Assembly: GCF_000313135.1 (NCBI RefSeq)
Contig: NW_004457545.1
Span: 4,099 to 68,098, forward strand
Source of the DNA: Acanthamoeba castellanii str. Neff
Lineage: Eukaryota > Discosea > Longamoebia > Acanthamoebidae
Direction: 5' to 3'
Length of the DNA: 64,000 nt
The notes below the pieces were generated by a model that ran no database searches, was not told the origin of the DNA, and saw nothing but the letters and a program-made list of their open reading frames with translations. The position numbers were made by a program, and so were the translations under genes. This document shows positions 35,465-47,412 of the stretch, in pieces. The first letter of the stretch is position 1; every line of letters starts with the position of its first letter.

Positions 35465-37874
35465 CGCGCGCCGTTGCGGGTGCGACACCTGGTGCAGCTC
35501 AGTTACGTTACCTGATGTGGCCGTCGGCATCGATGAACTTGTCTCGGGCGTCGTCTTCCTGCGTGAGCGGCACCAGTCCGGGCAGGAGGAAGGAGAACGG
35601 GTCTACACCCACTCGCGCCCTGTCGGTCTTGAGGTTGACGAGGAAGGGGAGAACCCGCATCAGGCTGTCCTTAAGCGTCTCGGTGTCGTGGCTGATCCAG
35701 AGCCCCAGCAGGCGCATGGTGGCCACCACCACCAGGTCCGTCGCTTGCACCTGGTCTCCGCCGGGCTTGCTCGACGCGCCTTCGCGGACCACATCCATCT
35801 TGTCCGCCTCTTCGCCGTGCACCGGGGCAGTGGCAGCGAGGTCCATGTTCTCCAGGTCCTCGAGCGTCAGCCGCACGGTGCCCGCTTCTTCGCTCTTCGG
35901 GTGCTGCTGCTGCTGAGCGGTCTCCTTGGTCTTGCCCTTCGCGTCGGCCCCGACGGTCGCCTTCGCAACCTTCTTCTGCGCCTGCTCTCGCTCCTGCTGA
36001 ACGTCCTTCACGAAGTCGAGGACCGTCTCGAACACGTCGGAGAGCATTTTCTTGATGTTGCCCAGCGCCTCGTAGTTGAGCGAAGCCCACGAGCGCGCTT
36101 CCGCCTTGGCCTTGGCCGCCTTCTTCCTGGTCGCGCTTCTTCCCTCGTCGTCGTCTTTGTCCATTTCGCTGTCGTCGGGCGACGCGAGGAAGGTGATGGC
36201 GTGCTCCAGGATCTCGTAGTAGATCGACAGCAGGCCCTCGAATCGGGATTGCACGTCATCGGAGGGCGAGGCCAGGAGTTCCACGAGCGGATCGACAGGA
36301 CCCGCTGGAGCAGGAGCAGGGGTTGCTGATGTCGTCGAAGACGACGAAGACGACGATGAAGAAGTGTGGTCGGCAGTCATCTGGTCAGTCTCGTTTTCGT
36401 CTTCCTCATCGGATGAGAGCTCGTCGGTGACGTAGCTGACCGATTCGGAGGAGGCCGGTAGCGGAAGGCCTCCCGGGGCGTAGCGCATGGCCTCGCGCGG
36501 AAGCGGCGTGGCCGACGGGCCACCGCCCTTCTTGCCCTCCTGCTCCCAGGTGGAGGCCTTGGCCTTGGCCGTGCCCTGGGCACTGGCCTTGGCCTTGACC
36601 TCCTGCTGGGCCTCAAGGGCCGCGTCGCGGGTCATAATCTCGGGGTGCATGTACGAGTCCAACAGGAGCCGGACCTCGACGCCCGTCTGCAACATCATCA
36701 CCTCCACGAATCGCCCTTCATTCTGTTCGCCGCCAGTCGTCTTCCCTGTGGCACCTGGTGGTGGTGGTGATGGTGGTGGTGTGTGTGTGGTTAGCAGCCG
36801 TAGTCGGAGAAAAACTGGCACGACTGCAGACTGTACCGATGTCGATGGGAGGCACGGCACCCACCGCCCAGGACTCGCCAAAGTAGCGCAGCATGTAGGC
36901 GCACAGGGTGAGCGCGTGCTCCTTCTGCAAGCGGCCGATCTTGCTCGCCAGCACGTAGAAGAGGCCCACGCGGATGTCCTCGATCCACCCGCCGTGCTGC
37001 TGCGCCACCTCGTTCCGCGCGCGCACATCGCTCTGCCGCTGGTCGTCGAAGCTCAGCGCCAAGAGTGCCGGCAGCCGCTCCAACACGATGAACTTGAGTG
37101 CGCGCTGGTTGCGGCGGAAGAGCGTGGCGAGGTGCTCGAGCATCGCGGTGGCGGACGCCTCGGGGAGGCCCGAGGCTTCGTGGGCAGCGCTCATGAACCG
37201 GACCAACTTGTCGGAGAGGTGGAGCCGGGCTTTGAGCAGCTCTGGCGGCTCGTCTTCGGTGACGCCCAGCAGAACGGCGGCGAGGCCATCGCTGTCGATC
37301 GCCTTCTTGGCTCCGTCGGGCGTGTTGGAGACAGCGATCAGGCATTGTAGCGCGTCTCGCACTACCTCCTGCTCACTGCGCGATCTGGTTTTGACGAGTA
37401 GACGATGATGATGAAGATGGTGAGCACACAACATGACACGACAGGTGTGCAATGATGAGGGCGTACCGAGGATGCACGAGAGAGATGAGTGATGGCACGG
37501 TGGCGATGAAGTGCGGGTCGCTCGCGAGTGTTTCATCCACCGAAAAGGCGGCCAGGAGGCTCAGGGCCAGGCCGCGATACGAGAAGCCCTCCGTTCCACC
37601 CACCTCTGCAATCCAAACGGATGGGGATGAGATTAAATCTTCATCTGCCAGAATCAAAAGACAATTTCTGCTGAATGGAGCGAGGCAAGTGTGGAGTACG
37701 TACTGCCCTCGGTCTTGAGCATTCTGTGAAGGAAGGAAGGACCGATTGACTCCCAGATCAAGCGCATCGTTGGCCGGGTTCGGCTTTGATGAATTTGGTG
37801 ATGAGGTAGAGCCCCACGAATTTCTCCTCATCGCTGTTCGCACGCAGCAGCCGCAAGCACTGGTCCAAATCCAT
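34603..37874 (-). CDS. NCDN: Neurochondrin-family protein, exon 1 frameshifted
   Basis: The N-terminus (MDLDQCLRLLRANSDEEKF, GLYLITKFIK) and MRLIWESIGPSFLHRMLKTE match the start of neurochondrin, an armadillo/HEAT-like cytosolic scaffold. The two pieces are in different frames with no room for an intron: a single nucleotide seems missing near 37768-37775, so the annotated frame hits a stop (GQRCA then TGA). After the frameshift the gene continues normally: GFSYRGLALSLLAAFSVDET, DALQCLIAVSNTPDGAKKAI, a long charged middle with Ser and Glu runs, LSDVFETVLDFVKDVQQER, and a helical end finishing with the stop at 34603. Amoebozoan neurochondrin function is not known. The break could be a sequencing error, since the remainder looks fully maintained. 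Confidence 0.75.
35432..35471. repeat. Alternating GT/GC tract (Z-DNA-prone) in a neurochondrin intron
   Basis: About 26 bp of (GT)n pass directly into about 14 bp of (GC)n, giving 40 bp of uninterrupted alternating purine-pyrimidine, inside the intron at ~35400-35510. Confidence 0.9.
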
Positions 37875-38028
37875 CCGTGTGCCGTGAGGGTGCCGATGCT
37901 GAGTTGATGATTACATAAATGGTATTAACAATAAATGTCTTGGCTTTTGTGGATCTGAAAAAGACCAGAAAATGAGTCGAAAAGTCGTGCGATGACCCTT
38001 ACTCCTTCTTGAGCCGGTGACGAATGGG

Positions 38029-41000
38029 TCAGCCAAGGAGGGCGAACGAGTTGTGCGTGGCGAGTCTGTCGGCGTCCTGGTCATCGCTCCCTTCCTCCTC
38101 GCCGTGGTCTTGATCTCGTCGTTCCTTCTCCTTCTCCTTCTCTCTCGCACCGCTGCCGCCGTTGTTCTCTTTTCGTCGGCGCTTCTTGTTGGTCTGCTTG
38201 GTCGTCTCCGGCTTGAAGAGGGACGGACCCGCCCGCTCGTTCTGCTTTGCGCTGTCGGGGTGGGGTCGTAGTCCGGCCACGATCGCTTCCCTCGCCTTCA
38301 GGACCGTGCTATCGCTTTCTTTATCATCGTTCTCCTCCTTCTCCACCACTTGCTCCTTCAACTTCAACTCTTCTCGTGCGTCATCGTCATCTTGTTTGTT
38401 GGCCTCTTCAGTTCGTTCTCGTTCTCGTTCTTGTTCTTCGTCGCGTGGTTGGCGAGGCGTCGATGGAGCGCCGCCTCGGAGTCGTCGCTCGGCTCGTCGC
38501 GCGTCCCACCGGTGGCAGTACTCCCGTAGGAACGCGAACCCGTCGTAGTAGTGCGACGGCGGAGGCAGCTGGAGGCCGAGCGGGTGGCCGCACAGCTGGT
38601 GCAGAAGCAGCGCGTGCAGCAGCCCCGTCTGAAGCAGACCGACCAGGCACACGAACCGCTTCCGGTCGGCGCCCTGCATCTTCCAGTCCCACGCCGCAGC
38701 CTTCCCCCGAAGGATTTTAGGTTTCCGTGAGCCCTGAGCGAGCGGCGCTCAAGTTGGGGTACCTTGACTGCTGCGGGCTGCTTGCGCTGTAGTCGCACCA
38801 GGTGGAGCAGATAGGTGTTGAGCTCCCACTCATACAGCAGAGGCTCCGCCCGCCCGAGTCGTTCGCCACCGCCGTCCTGCTCGGCGTATGAGTCCCATGG
38901 GGCGCGGGTGAGAACGCGGTTGAGTGGGTACGCACTAGGGTGGCGCTGTCGTTTTGCTCCACGAGGAGGTAGCGCAGAACTGCGCAAGGCAGTAGCAGCC
39001 CGGTGGGGAGGTCGGCGGCTAATAAGTCGTCCGCCCGCATGCTGGAGAGAAAGATGTGCAGCCGGTCGGACTCTGCCATCGAGCGAAGGTCTGCGATTGG
39101 TGGCACTGCACGGTGGCCCAAAAGAATCCCATGTCAGCCACGGTGGCCACGCGTGCTTGCACGTTGCATCAAAGGCGGGCATGCCGAGGGAGGGAGAGTG
39201 CGCACTCTGGCCCCCGGCGTCACCCGGTTTGAGCGTGACAGTGCTTCGCTTCCGGTAGCTGCGCTGAGTTTGCATCAGCTCGCTCACGCACAGGGTAGGC
39301 CCACCTCCCTTGGTTGGCTGCTTCTTCTGCTGCTGGGCCTTGCCGCTGCCAGCGCTAGCACCCGCAGACTGCGGCTGGCCGCTCTCTTGCTCCCCCGGCT
39401 GAAGCTTCTTCGAGGCCTTCGACTGCTCTAGCTGATGGCCCAGAAGCGCGCGGTACATTGTGGCGCGCAGCTGCAGATAGATTTCACCGGGATCAAAGAG
39501 CGTGGGATCCACCACCGACACGCCTGCCCAGTACTGAGCGTAGCGATCAGCGTCAGACTCCAAATGTAGCGGTAAAGATCAAACCACGCGCGCGAGTGGG
39601 CGTACCTCCCCGTCGGCCAAAACGGACATGTGCTGGGTGGCGAGTCGGCCTTGTCTGAACTCGAGAGCCAGCGCCTCGTTCATTCCGCTGTCGTGCTTGA
39701 AGGCTAGCCCTCCATGACCGACTTGCACATCGGTGGGTGGCGCTTCTGGTGCCGCGGGCCAATGGGGGGATTGTATGAGAAACAAGTTGTTGCCTTTGGG
39801 GTGGTGCGTTAAGGGAATGTACTTACCAGAGGTAATGGTGTAGACGTTCACAGAACGTTTGAGCACCTGGTGAAGATGGTTCCGATCCTCCTTTCGTATG
39901 TACTTCATGAGGTACATGTAGACATCGAGCTCCTTCTCTTCTGCATGAGCGCCAATACAAATACGACAGACGACCGAGTGAGCATGGAGCACATTGAGCC
40001 ATCAAAAGGGAGGTGTACCAACCGGCTCGAAATCGAGACAAGAATTTGGCTATTTTCCTGATGATCTGACCCACGTTGTCGCCCGCGATGATGTTCATTT
40101 GTCGGTAGAGCTTGATTAGTCTCGTATCCTCTCGCGTGTAATCATTCCCTGAATAACGACATATATGTTACTGTGAACGAACACCGAAAGCCAGGCCGAA
40201 CGGTGAACCTACCTACAAGGCTGGCAAAGATCGGCATCCACTGCCGAAGGGGTGGAGTCAGATGAGTGCCCAAGACTGGTGAGAGCAGGGCGATGAAGGT
40301 ACCTTCTTGTCGAAGTTGAACATGCTAGCAGTGAGATCGACGCGAAACGTTTGGCAGGTGATGGTCCACTTGCCGGGCTTGCTTGCCTGCTTGATCTGAA
40401 GCGAGTCGAGCGGCACGTAGCACGCCTCCCCCATATCGAATATGAGAAAGTCGGAGTCTTGCGATACGGCGCCTGGGCAGGGCAGCACCAAGGTCAGGCC
40501 ACACAGCGAGCGCGCAGTGGTAACGATGAGCAGTACCGATGCATTCGGGGTGGGTCGTGCAGTAGCAGGCGATGTCTCGGTCGGCTTCAAAATTGGAGAA
40601 CCGCATCTCGACTCCACGCCTCTGCAGAGTGCCTACGAACGCTGCCTTTTCCGAACGAAAAGTTGTACCATAGGGCATCTAAGCAATCACAACTACACGA
40701 CACGACACGACCAAAGACACGACACGACACGACACAACTACACGACGCGTGGGACGGGATGCATACAGCGGCGAGGATGGGCAAGAGCACTCTCGGGGGA
40801 CCATCGGTGTTGGCACGCTCCTGGAGGGAGTGCAGGACGGACGTGGCGTACTTGGCATCGCGCGACCGTCGCTCAAGGGACGTGGCACGTTTGAGCGGGT
40901 CCACCAGGCCGTCGAAGAAGAACACCAACCCAATACCGCACGACTCGAAGGCGTCCAGCCACTCCTCGACCTTCTGCTCGAACCTACGTCGAGGCAGAGA

Positions 41001-41349
41001 CCAGAGACCCGTTTGGTCATCAGGGACACTGTAGAGAAGGCCACAACCACAACGCGAGGAAGTCCGACGTACTCTGCGTACTGCCCACCGAGCAGCCAGT
41101 TGAGGCCAGCATCCTCGTAGAGGTAATACAGCAGGCTATTGCCGTCGACACACACAGTGCTACGCGCCTGCCCGCTTCCTGCGATGAAGCGTATTATTAT
41201 TTGATTTATTTAATTAATTCTTCTAAATCCAAAGCAGGTTGCGATGTACGTTTGATTGCGGCCAGTGCAAGCAGTCGTATGTCGGTAGGGCTTGCGGAGG
41301 CGCGGCCACCATACTGCCGCATAAAGGCCGACAGACCACGGACTCCCAT
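38029..41349 (-). CDS. Asteroid/ASTE1-like XPG-family nuclease homolog
   Basis: Exon 1 starts at 41349 with MGVRGLSAFMRQYG, the classic XPG/asteroid N-terminus, and ends at a phase-1 junction that joins in frame to RSGQARSTVCVDGNSLLYYL, which carries the first metal-binding Asp. The second exon set has GLVFFFDGLVDPLKR. The next carries NFEADRDIACYC, the internal XPG acidic motif, and SDFLIFDMGEACYVPL. WMPIFASLVGNDY is the asteroid VGNDY block. Downstream are helical exons, then a long Glu/Lys/Arg-rich tail (DDDDAREELKLKE, KRRRKE) ending at 38029. Asteroid proteins often lack full nuclease activity; here at least two acidic positions remain. The pentanucleotide repeat at 40690-40745 lies in an intron. 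Confidence 0.8.
40690..40745. repeat. ACGAC-type pentanucleotide repeat
   Basis: Imperfect tandem copies of ACACG/CGACA in an intron of the asteroid-like gene. Confidence 0.7.
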
Positions 41350-41600
41350 CTTGCGCACTCAGTCCGCAAACTGAAACATAAAAACTCGAGTTTCTTTCCT
41401 TGCCTCTTCTTTTTCTCTTGCTCGTGGGGTGTGGCGAGCACGTGATGTAACAAGTGAATGTATTGTTGAAGGTGCTTGTTGAGGCATCACGAAAATGAAA
41501 ACGATAATCGAATATAAGAGACAAAATAGTATGGGTGGTGAGTGGTTGCCGCAATGGCGGCGAAGCTGCTGGGGGCGGCAGGCAATGCGCAAAGGCAGGC

Positions 41601-43306
41601 TTAGCACGCAGGATTGATGATCTGACCGCCGCCGGAGCCGCGCATCGTCCTCGCCACGACCTGGCCCGTCACCTGCCCGTTCTGCAGAGTCACATCCGCG
41701 CCCGCAGCCAAGAGTGCGCCTGCCATGGTGGGACGATAGAGCACGAAGGTGAGCCGTTCTGCCTTCTGGCGGAAAAGGAAGGAGGAATGCGCATACCAGG
41801 CAGGCCGACGGCTTGGATGACCACCAGGTCGGTGCCGCCGCAGATGTTCCAGAGCACGGAGCGGACCGGCACCGAGCCCAGGTCCACGGCGAAGTTGGAG
41901 AGCACCAGCGACGCTTCGCTATCGTCGGCCTCGCGCATCACGTTGATGATTACCTCGTTGATGCTCTGGCCCTCGAATCCCACAAACCGGACGCCGGTGG
42001 CCGCTGACAGATCTCTGGCCCTCACACTGAACATCTGTTTGTTGAAGAAACGCCAACTGTTAGCAAAACACTGCGCGTTGGTGCGTTGGTTGATGCGTTG
42101 GTGCGGAAGAAGACGAACCTCGACAGTTGCGCCTGTGGCGGTGAGGGTGATGCCGCCCGAAGAATCGACCTCGGCATCGGTGGCTTCGCCGTCCTCAACA
42201 GCGCTGCAGAGGGTCTCGCTTTCGTCGAGCAGCTCCCGGCCGGCCTCCTCGAAGTCGATCCCGCTCAGCTCGGTCACGTCGCCCACCTTGACGCTGCCGC
42301 CGCCAAACGACGGGGCGCTGAGAATCTCGGCGTCGGCCGAAGCCAACAGGTTGCCGCAGAAGAGCTGCCCGTTGGAGTAGTCAATGGTGCCGCCCTCCGC
42401 GATCAGCGTGAAGCGCTGGCTCTCTCCGTCGGTGCATGCGGATCCGGAGACCGCCTGGTTGACGCCGAAGCTTCGCAGGCGCAGTCCGCCGCGCACGGCC
42501 GCCGCCGATTCGAAGTCGCCGTTGACCATGTCGAGCGAGGGACCGACAGCCGACGAGTTGCCCAGTACGAAGGCGCTGAAGTCGGCGGCCTGGCCGAGAC
42601 GAGCGTTGTTCGGCGGGCACGACGAGGTCGAAGGCGACGGCGAAGCCTCGGGAGCGGAAGACGGGCATCCACACTTCTTGGGCGAGCTCGAGGGCGAGGC
42701 CGAAGGGCAGGCACACTCGCAGGTGCAGTGCTTGGGCGGGCACTTGGTGGTGAGCTTCGGCGAGGGCGACCGCGAGGGCTTGGGCGGGCACATCATCGTG
42801 GGCGTGGGCGAGTGCGAGGGCTTGGCCGGGGAAGACGCTGACGGTGAGGCGGAAGGCGACGCCGGAGCCGAGGCCGAAGGCGAAGGCGAAGGCGAAGCTG
42901 ACTCCGGGGGAGAGGGCGACGCTGAGGGAGAGGCCGACTCGGAGGGCATCGGTGAGGCCGACGCCGAGGGCGATGGAGATGCCGACTCGGACGGCGACGG
43001 CACAGGCGAGGCCGATTCTGAGGGCGATGGAGATGCCGACTCAGACGGTACCGGGGAGGGCGATTCGGACTTCTTAGGCGGGCACGTCGACATCGGCGGA
43101 GAGGGCGACTCGGATTGCTTGGTCATGCACGACGGGGAAGAGGACGGGGAGGACTTGGGGCTCTTCGAGTTGTGCCACCAGCCTTGGTCCTCGCCGTCGC
43201 TGCCGGCTCGCGTCGGGGAGGCGTGTGCGAGCAAGATCAGCAGCACGAAAGTCAGCAGCCCGACACTGGTCGGAAACTGACGGGGCTTGCGGTGGTGGTC
43301 GTTCAT
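41601..43306 (-). CDS. Secreted Ser/Pro-rich protein with a choice-of-anchor-A domain (Jonah-like lectin candidate)
   Basis: Three exons (43306-42119, 42034-41797, 41719-41601) give 514 residues. A signal peptide (VGLLTFVLLILLAHASPTRA) is followed by about 200 residues of SPSESASPSPS repeats interrupted by short Cys/Lys clusters (CPPKKSES, CPPKHCTCECACP). The C-terminal ~290 residues are a choice-of-anchor-A domain. It begins ADFSAFVLGNSS with NGDFESAAAVRGGLRL, and ends with SVLWNICGGTDLVV, GALLAAGADVTLQNGQVTGQ and IINPAC. In Acanthamoeba, Jonah lectins with this domain and Ser/Pro spacers localise to the cyst wall and bind cellulose (published family knowledge). That this protein does so is inference. 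Confidence 0.83.
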
Positions 43307-43926
43307 ATTAGTTGTGGTGGTGGTTGTAGGAATGAATGGAGATTGCAAGAGCGTGTTCGTGCTGGTGTTGCGCTGCGTTGAGTTAATGACTTGGCCAGTG
43401 CACGGATGCCTTTTGTAGGTGGGCTGGCAAGTGCCGAGCGACTTCAATTTGAAAGGCACCACCGTCAACTGCCTGGGAATTCGCCCAGCGCCGCCACCGA
43501 GAGAGTGCCCCTTCGCGCATGTGGTGTGGTGCGTGCCCAGTGATGCGCGGTCAGATTTGACCGGCTTCTCCGGCGGGCTGTAATCAAACTAGACCGAGCT
43601 CGCGATTGCCACGATCTCAACCCCCCGATCAGCGACGAGGGGCGGGGGTGTAAAGTGATTGAAGGGCCATCGTTGCACGGCATGAAATCTGTCCGTGTTC
43701 CCCTCTGGTTTGTTGCACATGCAACAGGTGAGGTGTAAATTCGTGGAAAATAGAGACGCTACAGGGAGCTGAATTCAATGGAGAGGAAATATTGAGGAGG
43801 CAAAAGTGTGAAATGTCCAAGTATATGAAGTATATAGGAGATGTAGAGTGAATTGGTGTATTCATTGTTGTTCTGTGCATCAGTCACCACATTAAATATT
43901 GGCCTCTTACCTCGAGTTCGGTTACT
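43307..43926. other. Intergenic region
   Basis: No gene seen. Short open frames on the minus strand show no recognisable domain. It includes the promoter of the Jonah-like gene and the 3' end of the ZZ/EF-hand gene. Confidence 0.45.
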
Positions 43927-45580
43927 CTAGAAGACGGACCCGAGGGCCTCCAGCCAAGAGATCATGGTAGGGTCCTGCAGCGCCCAAGCCCTGCATTCCC
44001 CATCCACGGGAGTGAGTAATGCGAGCTCGCTGTGGGTGTGGGTGGATCGCAGATACCTGAATTCCTCGTAGGTGATCTTGCCGTCGTTATTTACATCAGC
44101 GGCGGAGAAGGCCTTCTCCACCATCTCCTCGATGGCGACCTGGTACATGGAGTCCATGATGGGCGATAGATCCTCGTTGTTCAGCGGCGCATCCTCGGGC
44201 TGCTTTGTGATCGAGTCTATACGCCGGAGAGCGGAGTGTCAGCACAAGTGCGGTCTATATATCGTCAATCACACCGCGCGAGTGCGTCCCTTACCCTCTT
44301 GTGTTTCCGCGTCAGGCAGGCCGACAAAGGCCGACGACACGGGGTTCGTGTTGTTGTCGTTGTAGTTGAGGATGAGCTCCTCTTCGATGACCTTGACGGC
44401 TTCTCGCACGGCCTCCATGGACAGGTAGAAGTAGGCCTTGAACATTTTGTACAGCTCCTCCTTGTCAATGTCTGGTGGAGGGAAGAGCGGATCGTGCTTA
44501 GCAGACCGATGGCTGGAGAGAATGCAATGAAATAGGAGACGAAGCGCGTACAGCCGTCGCCATCCAAGTCGTATCCCTTGAAGGCATCTGTGGCCAAGCG
44601 TAGGGTCAGTAAGGGAGGACTCGCCGAATAAGAGGGGATGCGATCAAGGGAGCGTTCATACATTTGATCTTCTCTTCTGGTGTTCCCTTGCACAGCACCG
44701 ACAAGCCACACACCAGCTCCGAGAAGTCGATCGTTCCATTTCCATCTGTCGAGTGCGAGCGCATAATGAGCGTCGCGTTGGTCAGCGCACGCATGAAAGG
44801 AAGACGAGTCAAGCTGCACCTTGATCAAAGAACTTGAATATCCGATCGGTGATGAGATTGGTCTCCACGCCCAAAGGACCCAGACATCGCTCGAAGGTGT
44901 CCTTGTCGATTCCGTTCTTGGAGGTGGCCAGAGCCTTGAACTGCTCGAACAGCGCCTCCAGCTCCACTTCGTCAACTGTGTCACCCAAGGGAGATCAGTA
45001 CTGAGGTGATAGGCAAACAGAGGCGATTGAGGTTTCATCGTACAGTGAGTCTTTCGCTTGAGCTCCTTCACTTCGGCGTGCGAGATCTCGCCAATGGCCC
45101 CGCCCGGATAGAGGACGGGCAGAAGAGCGCCTGGCGGGATGGCCAGGGCCGGTATGGGGATCCTGATCTTCAAAAAGACGTGCGTCTTGTAGTGGCTCTC
45201 CTTCGCCTCGCATGTCTCGCACAAATCAAAGTCGGCACCTTCCACGTAGAGAAACGACCGTACCAATGAGCATGCGAGCATACTCGCGCACTAAAGCGCC
45301 AAATTAAAGGGATAAAATAAATCTGCAGAAATTCGAGGGTGGCAGTACAATTGGCGCACATGTAGCGAATGCCCCGGATGATGTCGCCACAGTCGCCGCA
45401 TATGATGCCACGATGCACCGTCTGATTGGTGCGCTGCTTCTTCTGGCGCTGTCGCAGCTTCTTGCGCGCGACTGCCGCCCCAAAAAAGGCGACTGCACCG
45501 CCAAGCAGCACCCATCGCCACTGCAGCTTATCAAGCAGCGTATCAGCCGCCGAGGCCTCACTTGGCACCACAGCTTCCAT
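43927..45580 (-). CDS. ZZ zinc-finger and EF-hand membrane protein
   Basis: The first exon encodes an N-terminal membrane segment (WRWVLLGGAVAFFGAAVA) and the first half of a ZZ zinc finger (IICGDCGDIIRGIRYMCANC). The next exon joins in frame to ADFDLCETCEAKESHYKTHV, completing the Cys/His ligands. Later exons carry calcium-sensor EF-hands: DGNGTIDFSELV (about 44710-44750), YDLDGDGC joined to DKEEL, and DVNNDGKITYEEF (about 44060-44100). Between them are helices resembling calcineurin-B-type sensors. The stop is at 43927. The layout suggests a membrane-bound calcium sensor that binds a partner through the ZZ finger. I know no named ortholog. Confidence 0.85.
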
Positions 45581-45708
45581 TCGAGGCTCTTGATTTGCGC
45601 GTTTTGGTTTTATTTATAATTTGTTTAGTGAGCAAGCAAAGCTGTTTCGGAAACAGTTGACGAAACTCTGCCGAACTGATTGTTGGCGAAATCAATTGAA
45701 AAGAGAAC

Positions 45709-46002
45709 ATGGGAGGTGATCACCACGCACCCTACAAGGGCCTCGACGTCAAGCTGCCTTATGGTGGCTTCCACCCGCCTCCGGTGAACCGCGTGCACAA
45801 GAACGCTGCCCTCTTCATCGGCACCACGATGTGGTTCTGGGTCTTCTGGAGATTGAAGCACGACTGGCGCCACCTCTTCGTATGTCCCTGCCCTCATCCC
45901 TGTCACTCTTCCGCGCTATTGACTCAATTCTGCCCCCCCCCCGTTCAGACGTCTCACCGCCCCTACGAGATTACCCACGAGGGAGAAGATGAGCACCACT
46001 GA
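45709..46002 (+). CDS. NDUFB2: NADH:ubiquinone oxidoreductase (complex I) subunit NDUFB2
   Basis: Two exons (45709-45879 and 45949-46002) give 74 residues. The single membrane helix, FIGTTMWFWVFWRLKHDWRH, matches the MWFWILWRFWHD core of mammalian NDUFB2, a supernumerary subunit of the membrane arm of complex I. The C-terminus is short and acidic (EITHEGEDEHH), also as in the family. The product is expected in the mitochondrial inner membrane. Confidence 0.9.
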   Translation: MGGDHHAPYKGLDVKLPYGGFHPPPVNRVHKNAALFIGTTMWFWVFWRLKHDWRHLFVCPCPHPCHSSALLTQFCPPPVQTSHRPYEITHEGEDEHH

Positions 46003-46159
46003 TGATGCCCCTGCCGACGGATAGAAGGTGTAGGATAATTTCTTCAGTTTCCTTTAGACTAAATCTTCTTCCATCATCTTCAAACCTCCTTTATTTGCCC
46101 CAAGGTTTGATTTGTATTTTTCATATCTATTTATTTTATTCTGAACGGACGCAACAAGC

Positions 46160-47412
46160 ATGGAGTGGTTGGGGCATGCGATGGTGTCGGTGGCGTTCAG
46201 TGTGGCGTTTTCATACGCGGGCTACCGAAAACGATCACTGGATGCCTCGGGCGGGTTGGCGGCATTCGTGGTGGGCCTACTGACGTGCCTCGCCGGCTAC
46301 CGATTCGCGGCGGTGCTCATTCTCTTCTTCATCTCTTCATCCTTCCTCACCAAGCTCAGCCCCCACAAGAAGCGAAAGATCGAAGCCGACTTCAAGGAGG
46401 GCGGACAACGCGACTGGCTGCAAGTGGTACCTTGGCCTCCATCGACTTGATTTTTAATTGAAGAATAATAGTAAGACTGCACCGCGTGTGTGGCGGTTGC
46501 AGGTGGCAAACGCTCTGCTTGGCACGCTGCTGTGTGTCGTGTGGCTGCAAGCGGTGGGTGTGGGCGATCGCTACTTCCTTGACTTCGGTGCCCAGCCCGT
46601 GCCCAGCCTTATCCTCGCCGCCTTCTTGGGGTATGGCCTCACCTCTATTCTTCTTCTTCTTGTTCGCCCGAGGCTCATACTGCCTGGCTCCCTACCCCCA
46701 ACACGCCACACAGGCACTACGCATGCTGCAATGGCGACACCTGGGCCAGCGAGCTCGGTGTGCTGGCCAAAGGTAGTCCTGTCCTCATCACCACCTTCAA
46801 GCAGGTACGCACGCGCTGGTGTGTTGCTTTTTCATCGCCACTTACATCAACACTCCATGATTGCAGGTACCCAAGGGAACGAACGGTGCGCTGTCGCCAC
46901 TCGGCACTGCGGCCTCGCTTGGCGGAGGTCTGTTCCTTGGCCTGGTGTTCTTCATCTCCAGCGCCCTCTTCTGCGTTGAGCCCACGTCCGCCCCCCAGTG
47001 GCCCGTCATCCTCGTCGGCGGCTTCGCTGGCTTCGTCGGCTCGCTGGTACCGCGCCTTTGCTCCTCCACCTCCTCGGGGGCCATTGCGTGCTTCATTCGT
47101 TGGCGTCGTCGAGCGGGCGCTCACCAACCGAACCACCAGCTGGACTCGCTGCTCGGAGCGACGCTGCAGTACTCGGGGTTCTGCTCTCGACAGCAAAAGG
47201 TGGTCTCCCAGCCCGGACCCACAGTCAAGCATCTCACCGGCGCCGACCTCCTCACCAACGGCCAGGTACCTTCATCGCACCATTTCTTCTTCGTTGATCT
47301 TACGCCGCACGCCTCACCGCACACGCGCACGCCGTTGGCGCAGGTCAACTTCGTGTCGGCGCTGCTGACAGCCCCGCTCACCGCTGCGGTGACCTACGCC
47401 GTGATGGCCTGA
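46160..47412 (+). CDS. TMEM19: TMEM19/DUF92 family multi-pass membrane protein
   Basis: A hydrophobic protein with several helices. Exon 1 (MEWLGHAMVSVAFSVAFSYA, SGGLAAFVVGLLTCLAGYRF) is followed by LLGTLLCVVWLQAV, then NGDTWASELGVL, the conserved DTxxSELG of the family, with VPKGTNGALSPLGTAASLGG. GGFAGFVGSL joins LDSLLGATLQ across a 78-nt intron. Two more helices end at 47412. Plant relatives include VTE6, which phosphorylates phytyl phosphate; the animal TMEM19 activity is not established. I therefore make no catalytic claim. At least five exons join in frame. Confidence 0.85.

Noticed and set aside
35436..36329. Plus-strand frame over the neurochondrin exons
   Set aside because: Starts in the GT/GC repeat and has no recognisable domain; the opposite strand continues the conserved protein.
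40690..40745. Short tandem repeats resembling a CRISPR array
   Set aside because: Five-base units without spacers, inside a eukaryotic intron.
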